DNA from: Shewanella sp. Isolate11
GTDB lineage: Bacteria; Pseudomonadota; Gammaproteobacteria; Enterobacterales; Shewanellaceae
Direction: 5' to 3'
DNA: 64,000 nucleotides
Assembly (NCBI RefSeq): GCF_022398315.1
Contig: NZ_JAKEVF010000001.1
Span: 600,644-664,643, forward strand
Under the pieces are notes generated by a model. The model was given only the letters and a program-made list of their open reading frames with translations. It ran no database searches and was not told the DNA's origin. Made by a program: the position numbers and the translations under genes. Numbering within the stretch: position 1 is the first letter of the stretch; the number at the start of each line of letters is the position of its first letter. Positions 18,807 through 27,450 of the stretch are shown one piece after another.

Positions 18807-19286
18807 TTATAAAGCGGAATTCGGTTTTGCCGAGATCCATAGCTTGATATGTCCTTGAACCACGACCACATCATTGTCATCTATGGCGGTAACTTTTACC
18901 AGCATATCACCCTCTTGCCACTGCTCAGGTGTGACTTCGGCGATACAACGAATATCACTGGCCGCCTTAGCGGTGTAATCGACACTCATGCCTTTAGGGA
19001 TCCAACGTAAATGTCGCGGAATAGAAGCTTCGGCCATTACGCCCATAGCCATCTCTAAACCATTACAGATGGCGATTACATGTACGGTTTTTATATGGTT
19101 ATGCACCGAGTTGCGTTTCTTAATCAGACACTGACAATAATGAGGCTTTAGCTCGGTGATTAAGGGTTTGATACTGCCAAAGTAGGGTGCCATGCGGGCA
19201 ACCATAATAGAGAACAGTTTATGGCCGAAGGGGAGTTTTGTGAGCTTGTGATATAGCGCCATCACTTTGGTGGGCTTTGAGTTCAT
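18807..19286 (-). CDS. DUF4442 (hotdog-fold) protein
   Basis: A 159-residue protein resembling the DUF4442 branch of the hotdog thioesterase superfamily: N-terminal helix, a conserved HNHIKTVHVIAICNGLEMAM segment that forms the hotdog helix, then strands ending with VVVVQGHIKLWIS. Relatives are acyl-CoA thioesterase-like, possibly acting on long acyl groups, but catalytic activity for this family is not settled. It diverges from the PopT gene across a 314-base gap. Confidence 0.75.
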   Translation of the reverse strand: MNSKPTKVMALYHKLTKLPFGHKLFSIMVARMAPYFGSIKPLITELKPHYCQCLIKKRNSVHNHIKTVHVIAICNGLEMAMGVMAEASIPRHLRWIPKGMSVDYTAKAASDIRCIAEVTPEQWQEGDMLVKVTAIDDNDVVVVQGHIKLWISAKPNSAL

Positions 19287-19474
19287 ATTGAATGACGTTC
19301 CTGTCTGGTCAGATGAGTTGCTAGGTTAGCTTAACCTTAAGCCGTTAACAACAGCGGCATGATGCTAGCTTTGGGGGTAAATTGAAGGTGTTTGTTTTAT
19401 TGCGCCAACTCCCTAGCGTATATGCAGTTGAGGAGTAAGTAGAAAAATTTAACTGAACAAAACTTCATTTTCCC

Positions 19475-19498
19475 TTGAGAGGGTACAGCGCGTATAAT
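19475..19498 (+). promoter_or_regulatory. Candidate promoter for the DUF368 gene
   Basis: A TATAAT hexamer at 19493-19498 is flanked by GCGCG and CGCGC in the 314-base divergent gap (19287-19600). TTGAGA at 19475 is only 12 bases away, too close for a normal -35, so the -35 is unclear. About 100 bases of leader precede the gene. The rest of the gap has no gene. Confidence 0.35.
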
Positions 19499-19600
19499 CG
19501 CGCTAACGATTTTATTCAGCACAGGCTGAGCATTATTGCTATTGAAGTCATTAAGATAATTAAAAGATGACTGTGATTGGCATAATTATAAGGATTATTA

Positions 19601-20527
19601 GTGAAATACTTGCTGACGTATTTGAAGGGAATGGCGATGGGCGCTGCGGATGTGGTTCCTGGGGTTTCGGGAGGCACGATTGCATTTATTACAGGGATTT
19701 TAGATACCCTGTTAGATAGCATACGTCGAATCAATCCTAGCTTGATCAAGGTGATCCGCGCTCAGGGTATAAAAGCGGCATTTATTCATATCAATGGTCC
19801 TTTTCTTATTGCAGTATTTGGCGGCATATTAACCAGCATCTTTACCTTTGCGAAGTTAATCTCCTATTTGTTAGAGACTCATCCCATTCCGGTATGGTCA
19901 TTCTTTTTTGGACTGATCATTATCTCTGTGGTGCACATGCTAAAACAGGTCAGCGGTTTTTCGCTGGCAAGATTGCTGCTATTCGCAATTGGGGCTGCGC
20001 TGGCCTGGGGCATTACTATGCTGAACCCTGTCACTCTCGAGGTGAATTATCTTAACGTCTTTCTCGGCGGCAGTATCGCCATTTGCGCCATGTTACTTCC
20101 GGGCATTTCAGGCAGTTTTATCTTGTTGTTATTGGGACTGTACACTTCGGTTTTACACGCCGCTAAGAGCTTCGATATTACGATTTTAGCCATGTTTGGC
20201 TTGGGTTGTGTTTGTGGCTTATTGTCTTTTAGCCATCTGTTATCGGCGTTATTACGTAAATATCATGATGCCACAATTATGTTTCTGACAGGCTTGATGT
20301 TAGGCACCTTAGGCAAAATATGGCCATGGAAAGAGGTACTGACTTGGCGAGAAAACTCTCATGGTAAGATGGTGCCATTACTTGAGCAAAATTTGTCTCC
20401 ATTACAATTTGAGGCAGTCACTGGGCAACCCGCTTATATTCTGTGGGCTGTTATTGCTATGGTATTTGGTATTGCACTGGTTTGGGGGTTAGAGCGTTTT
20501 GCTGGGAGTAAATCACCGAATGAATAA
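19601..20527 (+). CDS. DUF368 polyprenyl-phosphate transporter, PopT family
   Basis: A 308-residue integral membrane protein with about nine to ten hydrophobic segments and the two DUF368 signatures: GAADVVPGVSGGTIAFITGI near the N-terminus and MLLPGISGSFILLLLGLY near residue 165. DUF368 proteins have been shown to recycle undecaprenyl phosphate across the cytoplasmic membrane (named PopT/UptA-type flippases in recent work), which returns the lipid carrier for peptidoglycan and other glycans. The same window encodes UppP, which generates that lipid. The start codon is GTG at 19601 with AAGGATTATTA upstream. It overlaps the next small gene by eight bases. Confidence 0.88.
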   Translation: MKYLLTYLKGMAMGAADVVPGVSGGTIAFITGILDTLLDSIRRINPSLIKVIRAQGIKAAFIHINGPFLIAVFGGILTSIFTFAKLISYLLETHPIPVWSFFFGLIIISVVHMLKQVSGFSLARLLLFAIGAALAWGITMLNPVTLEVNYLNVFLGGSIAICAMLLPGISGSFILLLLGLYTSVLHAAKSFDITILAMFGLGCVCGLLSFSHLLSALLRKYHDATIMFLTGLMLGTLGKIWPWKEVLTWRENSHGKMVPLLEQNLSPLQFEAVTGQPAYILWAVIAMVFGIALVWGLERFAGSKSPNE

Positions 20528-20699
20528 ATGGCTTTTTTTAGCGCTCCTAGCTGTTGGTGGTTGTGCTAATGACTTTAGTTTTACCATAGAGCAACCACCA
20601 GAAGAGGATCCTTTAGAGGTAAAGGATCCTATGTCTCAGGATAATGAACGAATTATTGAGCAAGCCCGTGATGATGGGCGTTTAGACACTGGATTTTAA
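20520..20699 (+). CDS. Small lipoprotein overlapping the PopT gene
   Basis: A 59-residue product starting with MNKWLFLALLAVGGCAND, a compact signal peptide with a lipobox Cys at about residue 15. The mature part is acidic (many Glu/Asp, two Pro) and ends RLDTGF. The ATG overlaps the last eight bases of the PopT gene, so translation is probably coupled. I do not recognise the family. A larger frame begins at 20499 but lacks a signal peptide at its start. Residue +2 of the mature protein is Ala, which would favour outer-membrane sorting. Confidence 0.65.
   Translation: MNKWLFLALLAVGGCANDFSFTIEQPPEEDPLEVKDPMSQDNERIIEQARDDGRLDTGF
20605..20630. repeat. Perfect hairpin inside the small lipoprotein gene
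   Basis: AGGATCCTTTA and TAAAGGATCCT are perfect inverse complements separated by GAGG. The hairpin lies wholly inside the coding region and encodes the acidic EDPLEVKDP stretch. There is no T tract after it, so it is not an ordinary terminator; it may affect mRNA stability or expression. Confidence 0.6.
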
Positions 20700-20719
20700 C
20701 GCTGGTTTATCGTGCTTTA

Positions 20720-21064
20720 TTATCCTGCCTGACGTGAATTATCGACACTCTTCTTGTCGTAATAGTCGAATGGGAATTGGTTACGAATACGCTGGGTAAT
20801 AGCATCACCGACATTGGCGGAAACATGTAGGCGTACGCTACCCGCTTTCTCGGCACGCACCACACAAGTTAGCTTTTCGGACTTGGCTATACCACGGCAC
20901 TCGCGCTCAAACTTCTCTGGGATCTTACCTTTATGGCTGGTCATTCTTCCTTGTTTAAAGTGCATTTCAAATAGGGTTAATCCCTTCTTGCCACTAAAAA
21001 TAAGCTTATAAATAACCACTAGACCAATAACAATAAAACCGATTTTAAATAGGGTGTCTGTCAT
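20720..21064 (-). CDS. DUF3634 family protein
   Basis: A 114-residue protein with one N-terminal membrane span (LFKIGFIVIGLVVIYKLIF), then a cytoplasmic or periplasmic domain. It matches the DUF3634 pattern I recall from Vibrio/Shewanella: a LFEMHFKQGRMTSHKGKIPEKF-like segment and a C-terminal QRIRNQFPF. Function unknown. AGGA lies before the ATG. Confidence 0.7.
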   Translation of the reverse strand: MTDTLFKIGFIVIGLVVIYKLIFSGKKGLTLFEMHFKQGRMTSHKGKIPEKFERECRGIAKSEKLTCVVRAEKAGSVRLHVSANVGDAITQRIRNQFPFDYYDKKSVDNSRQAG

Positions 21065-21174
21065 GGAAAATCCTCACAATATTTTATCTTTGAAGATACT
21101 CCCAGTCAGCCATTTTGCCTAGTGGCTTAGATCATGTTTTGCGGTAATACTGAGGGTATGAAATTTAAGTAATA

Positions 21175-21203
21175 AAAAACCGCCCATTGGCGGTTTTTCA
21201 TTA
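21175..21203 (-). terminator. Terminator of the TorF porin gene
   Basis: On the minus strand AAAAACCGCC-AAT-GGGCGGTTTTTT is a stem followed by a T run, just past the stop at 21222. Confidence 0.88.
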
Positions 21204-21221
21204 TTCAAGATAAAGCCAGTT

Positions 21222-21941
21222 TTAGAAGGCGTAGCTAGCAGAGGCTAATACCGTGCCGCTGTTTTTCCATGGACCATCGCTGATCTCATTGTCGCTGCTC
21301 AGATTTGTGTCTAACCAAGCCAGAGATAGACCAAAGCCTGCAACTTCGGTAGAAACTCCGATAGAGTAATCGATATAGTTTTCACCCCAATCTAAGTCAG
21401 CGCCATCACCATAGCTGTAACCCACATGAGCGTCGATGCTCCAGTTTTCGGCAATTTCATAAGAGTAATTTAGCTCACTGTAATGAAGATCCACATCGGC
21501 ATTTGCATAGTTGTTGGTATACCACTGAGCGAAATGAAAACCTTCATAATAGAAACCAATATTAGCTTCTAGGTAACGGCTGCTATCGTCTTGGCCAGGG
21601 TAGGTGTAATAGGTCAAGGTGACATCGTATTCAATGGCGTCGTCGGCACCAAAAGCACCGGCATAACCTGCATATAAATCCACTTCGACATCGGCATCGT
21701 AACTGTCATCATCGACATTACTGGCCCAGGCACCTAAGAAGATGCCGTTGTCCATGCTGTAGTCGAGACTGCCTTGTACTGCAAAGTCGCCGGCAGTCTG
21801 TGATACACCACGGAAGCGGTAATCGTTGGTAACACTCACTTCGCCAGAAACTTCAGCTTGGGCAAATGGGGTAATTAGCGCCGTTGCCAAGACTAATCCA
21901 GTTACTTGGGCAATCCGTTTATTATTAAATTTTTTATACAC
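21222..21941 (-). CDS. TorF family outer-membrane protein
   Basis: A 239-residue protein with a signal peptide cleaved near AQA-EVSG and a mature beta-strand region ending in aromatic Phe (LASASYAF), the sorting signal for the outer membrane. The start of the mature part (VSVTNDYRFRGVSQT) is the signature of the TorF putative porin family (TIGR02001). It is predicted to be an about 10-12 strand barrel; the permeant is unknown, and TorF was named for linkage to trimethylamine N-oxide reductase loci, none of which is here. The start codon is GTG, preceded by GGAG. Confidence 0.85.
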   Translation of the reverse strand: MYKKFNNKRIAQVTGLVLATALITPFAQAEVSGEVSVTNDYRFRGVSQTAGDFAVQGSLDYSMDNGIFLGAWASNVDDDSYDADVEVDLYAGYAGAFGADDAIEYDVTLTYYTYPGQDDSSRYLEANIGFYYEGFHFAQWYTNNYANADVDLHYSELNYSYEIAENWSIDAHVGYSYGDGADLDWGENYIDYSIGVSTEVAGFGLSLAWLDTNLSSDNEISDGPWKNSGTVLASASYAF

Positions 21942-22074
21942 TGTGGTTTCTCCATTTCACTTTGTTGACATCAATCTGCTTTAACTAGTAAATCAGCGTC
22001 TTAACAGACTAAATTTAGCCAAACATCAGCCTAATAGCTGAGACCGCATGGCGATTACTCACTATCGAACCAGG

Positions 22075-22440
22075 TTATTTCTGTTCAAAAATGACGTAAA
22101 TTTTTCTACAGGTATCTATGACTTTCCACACGCCACTAAAGCCTGCGGGGATCACGAAACGATCCCCTTTAGTGACTGTGATGCTTTTGCCTGAGTTATC
22201 TGTGATTTCGCTACAGCCTTGCAAAATTTCGCAATATTCATACTCGGTATAATTGACCTTCCAGCTCCCCTTTTCACCTTGCCAGACTCCTGCATGAAAT
22301 TGCTCGCAGGGGCTAGAGTAATGGTTGTTCAGTTGCTGCTTGGGGTCGCCTGAAATCACTTTTTCTTTCGCTACATCATAATACTCGGTTTCCGTTTGCT
22401 GTTGGCTGAAGTTAATGATGGCGTCGATATTTATGCTCAT
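22075..22440 (-). CDS. Cupin domain protein, BauB-like
   Basis: A 121-residue single cupin (DUF861/cupin_3 type): FHAGVWQGEKGSWKVNYTEYEYCEILQG and then GKSITVTKGDRFVIPAGFSGVWKV form the two cupin motifs. The usual His ligands are mostly replaced (Tyr, Cys, Phe), as in several EutQ-like cupins, so metal binding is uncertain. It is the third gene of an operon after bauA and bauC-like genes, 12 bases behind the dehydrogenase. In P. aeruginosa the bauABCD locus also carries a small cupin, BauB, of unknown biochemical role, so I call this BauB-like by position. Confidence 0.72.
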   Translation of the reverse strand: MSINIDAIINFSQQQTETEYYDVAKEKVISGDPKQQLNNHYSSPCEQFHAGVWQGEKGSWKVNYTEYEYCEILQGCSEITDNSGKSITVTKGDRFVIPAGFSGVWKVIDTCRKIYVIFEQK

Positions 22441-22452
22441 TAAAGGCCCCGC

Positions 22453-23943
22453 TTATTTCATGGTTGGCATAACAAACTCTGCCTGAGCCGATGATGCTTT
22501 AGGCCAGCGAGCTGTGATCGCCTTGCGCTTGATGTAAAAACGAACCCCATCTGGGCCATGCATATGAAGTGGACCAAATAGTGAGCGCTTCCATCCACCA
22601 AAACTGTGGAACGCCATTGGTACAGGGATTGGCACGTTAACCCCCACCATACCCACTTGAACGTGATGACAGAAGTGGCGCGCCGCTTCACCGCTTTGAG
22701 TAAAGATGGCGGTACCGTTACCAAATTCATGGTCGTTAATGAGCTGTAGGGCCTGAGCGTAATCTTCTACTCGAACTATCGCTAACACCGGGCCGAAGAT
22801 CTCCTCTTTATAGATGGTCATCTCTGGGGTGACATTATCGAATAGGCAGCCGCCTAAGAAGTAACCCTGTTGATGATCTGTGACACTTAATTGGCGTCCA
22901 TCGGCAAGCAAAGTAGCGCCTTCGGCAACGCCGATATCCACATAGTCACGAACTTTAGCAAGGTGCTGCTGCGACACCAGTGGCCCCATATCCATATCAG
23001 CTTCGAGTCCGTTACCGACACGCAGCGCTTGAATTTGGGGTAAAAGTTTATCAATCAATTTGTCGCCAACATCACCAACGGCAAGTACTACAGATATCGC
23101 CATGCAGCGCTCACCAGCCGAACCGTAAGCGGCGCCCATTAATGCGCCAACGGCTTGATCGAGATCGGCATCTGGCATTAACAACATGTGATTCTTAGCA
23201 CCGCCTAAAGCTTGAACTCGCTTGCCATGTTTAGAAGCGGTTTCATAGATATATTGTGCAATCGGGGTTGAGCCAACAAAGCTGACCGCTTGAATATCTT
23301 GATGACTCAGTAGGGTATCAACAGCCTCTTTGTCACCGTTGACCACATTAAACACGCCTTCTGGAAGACCGGCTTGGGTTAGCAGCTCAGCCATTCGCAT
23401 TACCGAGGTTGGGTCTTTCTCTGAAGGTTTCATGATAAAGGTGTTGCCTGCGGCAATTGCGATGGGGAACATCCACATAGGCACCATCACTGGGAAGTTA
23501 AATGGCGCAATACCGGCCACTACACCTAAAGACTGATTTAAGGTCCAGGCATCGACGCCGCCGCCGACTTGTTCAGTGTGCTCGCCTTTGAGTAAGTGTG
23601 GGATACCACAAGCAAACTCGACCACTTCTAGGCCGCGGATGATCTCGCCTTTGGCATCGTCGAGGACTTTACCGTGTTCGCGGGTGATCATCGCTGCCAG
23701 TTCATCCATGTTGGCCTCTACTAGCGCCTTGAATTTAAAAAGAATGCGTGAACGATTCAGCGGTGTCATTTGCGACCAAGGGCCGTGGGCTTTCTTTGCC
23801 AGCTCAATAGCTCCGGCAACTTCGGCTGCGCTGGCAAGAGAAACATTGGCTTTATGATCGCCTGTCGCGGGCTCATATACGGCGCTATAACGCTCGCTCT
23901 GCTCTGTGTGTCGTCCGTTGATATAATGGTTTATCTGCTGCAT
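22453..23943 (-). CDS. mmsA: CoA-acylating methylmalonate/malonate-semialdehyde dehydrogenase
   Basis: A 496-residue aldehyde dehydrogenase of the MmsA/IolA/BauC group. It converts malonate semialdehyde (from beta-alanine) or methylmalonate semialdehyde (from valine/thymine) to acetyl-CoA or propionyl-CoA with NAD and CoA. Features are the Rossmann segment VSFVGSTPIAQYIYETAS, catalytic Cys in the family-specific GERCMAIS, and IAPFNFPVMVPMWMFPIAIA. Its place behind a beta-alanine-type aminotransferase supports the BauC role, while the sequence pattern is that of MmsA. It is 56 bases downstream of bauA. Confidence 0.9.
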   Translation of the reverse strand: MQQINHYINGRHTEQSERYSAVYEPATGDHKANVSLASAAEVAGAIELAKKAHGPWSQMTPLNRSRILFKFKALVEANMDELAAMITREHGKVLDDAKGEIIRGLEVVEFACGIPHLLKGEHTEQVGGGVDAWTLNQSLGVVAGIAPFNFPVMVPMWMFPIAIAAGNTFIMKPSEKDPTSVMRMAELLTQAGLPEGVFNVVNGDKEAVDTLLSHQDIQAVSFVGSTPIAQYIYETASKHGKRVQALGGAKNHMLLMPDADLDQAVGALMGAAYGSAGERCMAISVVLAVGDVGDKLIDKLLPQIQALRVGNGLEADMDMGPLVSQQHLAKVRDYVDIGVAEGATLLADGRQLSVTDHQQGYFLGGCLFDNVTPEMTIYKEEIFGPVLAIVRVEDYAQALQLINDHEFGNGTAIFTQSGEAARHFCHHVQVGMVGVNVPIPVPMAFHSFGGWKRSLFGPLHMHGPDGVRFYIKRKAITARWPKASSAQAEFVMPTMK

Positions 23944-23999
23944 AACACTATTATTCCTGCACTCTTTTAAAAAATGAATATAAAGGTGAAGTGGGCTGT

Positions 24000-25334
24000 T
24001 TAGCCCACAGATTTAATGGCATCACTAAGGGTATTGACCATCTGATCTATCTGCTCTTTCTCAACAATGAGCGGTGGAGACAGGGCGATGGTATCGGCGG
24101 TAGCTCTGACTAAGGTGCCGTTTTTAAAGCAAGTCTCGAAAATGCCAAACCCACGTTTACCTATGCCTTTTTCACTCGGATTAAATTGAATCCCTGCAAC
24201 CAGTCCTGTGTTACGAATATCAATCAGGTTTGGTAAGCCTTTGAGGCTGTGTACCGCCTGTTCGAAATATGATTCAAGAGATTTACTGCGCTCAAATAGC
24301 TGTTCTTGATGATAAATATCTAAGGTTGCTAATGCGGCTGCTGCGGCAACAGGGTGTCCCGAATAAGTGTAACCATGGAAGAGTTCGATGGCGCCTTCGG
24401 GCGCATCCATACTGGCATCATAGATCGCATCATCGATTAACACCGCGCCCATGGGGATGGTGCCATTATTGAGGGCTTTAGCTGTGGTGATCATATCGGG
24501 TTTAACATTCCAGCGCTGGCTAGCGAAGGCGTCACCGACACGACCAAAACCTGTGATCACTTCATCGAAAATCAATAGAATGCCGTGTTTTTGGGTGATC
24601 TCACGTAATTGCTTGAGATAGCCTTGTGGTGGCAAAATGACCCCGGCAGAACCCGACATAGGTTCGACTATGACGGCGGCAATATTTTCTGCGCCGTGCA
24701 GGGCGATAAGTTGCTCTAACACCTGCGCTTTTTCTGCGCCTGTTTCAGGCAATCCCTTGCAGAAGGCATTAGTGGCGATATCTAAGGTGTGGGGGAGGTG
24801 ATCGACACCTTGAAGTAACTGCTGGCTGAAGGTGCGGCGGTTACCGCCAATGCCACCGACAGAAATGCCACCGAAGCCAACGCCGTGATAACCCAGTTCT
24901 CGACCGATAAAACGAGTTCGTGTGGCTTCACCGCGAGCACGGTGATAGTTGAGGGCAATTTTTAGTGCGGTATCTACCGACTCAGAACCTGAGTTAGTAA
25001 AAAAGACCTTATTAATACCTTCAGGAGCAATAGCGGCCAGACGTTCGGCAAGTTCAAATGCCAGTGGGTGTCCCATCTGGAAAGAGGGGGCGTAATCCAT
25101 CTCATGGATCTGTTTGCTGACGGCTTCTGAAATAGCTTTACGGCCATGGCCAGCGTTACAACACCAAAGACCTGCGGTTGCATCTAGAACAGGGCGACCG
25201 TCTACATCTTTGTAATACATTCCCTCAGCCTGTGCTAGCAGTCTCGGGCTTTGTTTAAACTGCCTGTTAGCAGTAAATGGCATCCAATAGTGTTCTAATG
25301 AACCTGTGTGTCCCGCCTTCTTAAAGTCTTCCAT
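24000..25334 (-). CDS. bauA: Omega-amino acid:pyruvate aminotransferase (BauA-like)
   Basis: A 444-residue class III PLP aminotransferase. PLP lysine is in DMITTAKALNNGTIPMGAV, the phosphate/ring contacts in NSGSESVDTALKIA and DEVITGFGRVG. The N-terminus EHYWMPFTANRQFK matches beta-alanine:pyruvate aminotransferases. It would make malonate semialdehyde from beta-alanine; related enzymes also accept GABA or putrescine, so it may replace a separate GABA aminotransferase. It is first in the bauA-mmsA-cupin operon and is transcribed away from puuC across a gap containing PuuR-like boxes. AGGG lies before the ATG. Confidence 0.88.
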   Translation of the reverse strand: MEDFKKAGHTGSLEHYWMPFTANRQFKQSPRLLAQAEGMYYKDVDGRPVLDATAGLWCCNAGHGRKAISEAVSKQIHEMDYAPSFQMGHPLAFELAERLAAIAPEGINKVFFTNSGSESVDTALKIALNYHRARGEATRTRFIGRELGYHGVGFGGISVGGIGGNRRTFSQQLLQGVDHLPHTLDIATNAFCKGLPETGAEKAQVLEQLIALHGAENIAAVIVEPMSGSAGVILPPQGYLKQLREITQKHGILLIFDEVITGFGRVGDAFASQRWNVKPDMITTAKALNNGTIPMGAVLIDDAIYDASMDAPEGAIELFHGYTYSGHPVAAAAALATLDIYHQEQLFERSKSLESYFEQAVHSLKGLPNLIDIRNTGLVAGIQFNPSEKGIGKRGFGIFETCFKNGTLVRATADTIALSPPLIVEKEQIDQMVNTLSDAIKSVG

Positions 25335-25412
25335 ATCATCTACCCTGATTAGGTCATTGTGTTAATTAGCGTTGTTATTTAGAGTGCTCGATATTTCGCT
25401 ATGCTATGTCAG

Positions 25413-25447
25413 AAATAATGAACATGAAAGTAATTTGTTCATTATTT
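25413..25447. promoter_or_regulatory. PuuR-like operator, perfect 12-base inverted repeat
   Basis: AAATAATGAACA at 25413-25424 and its exact inverse complement TGTTCATTATTT at 25436-25447, 11 bases apart, lie between divergent bauA and puuC. The core ATAATGAACA matches the E. coli PuuR box (AAAATATAATGAACA from published footprinting). The position suits shared repression of both operons. Confidence 0.75.
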
Positions 25448-25603
25448 ATAGCAAAAAATAACTTTTTGTAAAAAATATTGAAATTAAACTGATGAAAAGC
25501 GTAATCTAGGGCAAGATTTGCTTTAACTTGCTAAGGGCAAGCGAAAGCTAGGTTGAATATTAATAGATTTGAGTGATGCGTTATCACCCGTTAAGAGGTC
25601 AGA

Positions 25604-27100
25604 ATGAGTACTCCCCAAAGTCGTGAACAGTGGCAACAGATGGCCGATGCGTTATCCATTAACGGTCAGGCTTTTATTGATGGCGAATATTGTAGTGCAG
25701 TCTCTGGAGATAGTTTTGATTGCATCAGTCCTATCGACGGTAAGGTCTTGGTTCAGGTGGCCAGTTGTGATCTCGCCGATGCCGATATAGCGGTGGCGAA
25801 CGCCCGTGAAGTCTTTGAGCGTGGTGATTGGGCACAAATGGCGCCAGTAAAACGTAAGCAAGTCATGATTCGTTTTGCCGAGCTACTTGAGCAAAATCAA
25901 CAAGAGTTAGCCCTGCTTGAAACCTTAGATATGGGTAAACCGATTGCTCACTCTCAGAGTGTCGATGTCGCTGGTGCGGCGCGAGCCTTGCGCTGGTCTG
26001 GTGAAGCTATCGATAAAATTTATGATGAAATTGCACCAACGGCTCACAATGAGATCGGTATGATCACCCGTGAAGCCGTGGGGGTGGTTGCTGCTATTGT
26101 GCCTTGGAACTTCCCTTTGCTCATGGCGTGCTGGAAATTAGGCCCAGCCTTGGCTACGGGTAATAGTGTAGTGCTAAAACCATCAGAAAAATCGCCATTA
26201 ACCGCGATCCGCATTGCCGCGTTAGCGATCGAAGCAGGTATTCCTAAAGGTGTGCTTAACGTGTTGCCTGGTTTTGGTCACACTGTGGGCAAGGCGCTAG
26301 GTTTACATATGGATGTGGATACCTTGGTATTTACAGGTTCGACCAAAATTGCCAAGCAATTGATGGTTTATGCTGGTGAATCGAACATGAAACGCGTTTG
26401 GTTAGAGGCGGGTGGCAAGAGCCCGAATATCGTGTTTAATGATGCGCCGGATCTCAAACAAGCTGCCAGTGCCGCCGCTTCGGCAATTGCCTTTAACCAA
26501 GGGGAAGTGTGTACCGCTGGTTCCCGTTTGCTGGTGGAAGCCGGGGTGAAAGACGAGCTGATTAAACTTATCGCCGAAGAGATGCAGGCATGGCAACCGG
26601 GTCATCCGTTAGATCCAAATACCACTTGCGGTGCCGTAGTCGATAAGCAACAGCTGGATAATGTACTGCGTTACATTCGTTCGGGAATCGATGAAGGCGC
26701 TAACTTGGTTCAAGGTGGTCAGCAGGTGATGGCACAATCGGGTGGAGTCTATGTTGAGCCGACGATTTTCTCTGGAGTTAATAACCAGATGACGATCGCC
26801 AAAGAGGAGATTTTTGGTCCTGTACTGTCGGTGATCACCTTTGACGGTATGGATGAGGCGATCAGTATTGCCAACGATACTATTTATGGTTTGGCCGCCG
26901 GAGTGTGGACTGCCGATATCAGTAAAGCACACAAAACGGCGAAAGCCTTACGCAGTGGCATGGTTTGGATTAATCATTATGATGGCGGAGATATGACCGC
27001 ACCATTTGGTGGCTATAAACAGTCGGGTAATGGCCGTGATAAGTCGCTACATGCCTTTGAAAAATACACAGAAATTAAAGCGACTTGGATAGTACTGTAA
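25604..27100 (+). CDS. puuC: Gamma-glutamyl-gamma-aminobutyraldehyde dehydrogenase
   Basis: A 498-residue NAD(P)-dependent aldehyde dehydrogenase for the third step of the Puu putrescine pathway, oxidising gamma-glutamyl-gamma-aminobutyraldehyde to gamma-glutamyl-GABA. The catalytic Cys is in FNQGEVCTAGSRL, the catalytic Glu in LEAGGKSPNIV, cofactor loop LVFTGSTKIAK, and IVPWNFPLLMACWKLGPAL. Length and sequence fit PuuC/AldB-type enzymes, which also accept other aminoaldehydes. AGAGG precedes the start. It is isolated from the other puu genes by a strong terminator. Confidence 0.9.
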   Translation: MSTPQSREQWQQMADALSINGQAFIDGEYCSAVSGDSFDCISPIDGKVLVQVASCDLADADIAVANAREVFERGDWAQMAPVKRKQVMIRFAELLEQNQQELALLETLDMGKPIAHSQSVDVAGAARALRWSGEAIDKIYDEIAPTAHNEIGMITREAVGVVAAIVPWNFPLLMACWKLGPALATGNSVVLKPSEKSPLTAIRIAALAIEAGIPKGVLNVLPGFGHTVGKALGLHMDVDTLVFTGSTKIAKQLMVYAGESNMKRVWLEAGGKSPNIVFNDAPDLKQAASAAASAIAFNQGEVCTAGSRLLVEAGVKDELIKLIAEEMQAWQPGHPLDPNTTCGAVVDKQQLDNVLRYIRSGIDEGANLVQGGQQVMAQSGGVYVEPTIFSGVNNQMTIAKEEIFGPVLSVITFDGMDEAISIANDTIYGLAAGVWTADISKAHKTAKALRSGMVWINHYDGGDMTAPFGGYKQSGNGRDKSLHAFEKYTEIKATWIVL

Positions 27101-27120
27101 TCTAAGTACTTTTTTATTAA

Positions 27121-27167
27121 ATCCCGTAGCTAAGATCTGCAGATCTTAGCTGCGGGATTTTTTTTTG
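27121..27167 (+). terminator. puuC terminator
   Basis: A nearly perfect palindrome: CCCGTAGCTAAGATC, TGCA loop, GATCTTAGCTGCGGG, then nine T residues. It ends puuC. The remaining 280 bases to the next gene are AT-rich and hold presumably the sulfurtransferase promoter, with no gene. Confidence 0.93.
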
Positions 27168-27450
27168 CTGCAAATCATTCGGTGCATTTTTTAGATCCAG
27201 CACTCATGTGAATAAATTTTTACTTGTCCTTGGTGAGAATATTCGTATATGTTGCAAAAGGTTGATATTCATCGAGTGCTATTTTGGGGATTGATAGTCA
27301 ATAATAGTCAGGTTTTGAATACAGCTTTAAAAATTAATAATTATAATTAAGTCAAACAGTTGACCTGTATTTGTTGGGATTGGTTTTCAGCTTTTTTGTT
27401 ACGGATATCTGTTTGGATGAGCGATTGGCTGCGGCCAATTTGGAGCGATT

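Noticed and set aside
22458..22730. 90-codon frame opposite-phase within mmsA
   Set aside because: It lies entirely inside a well-supported gene in another frame.
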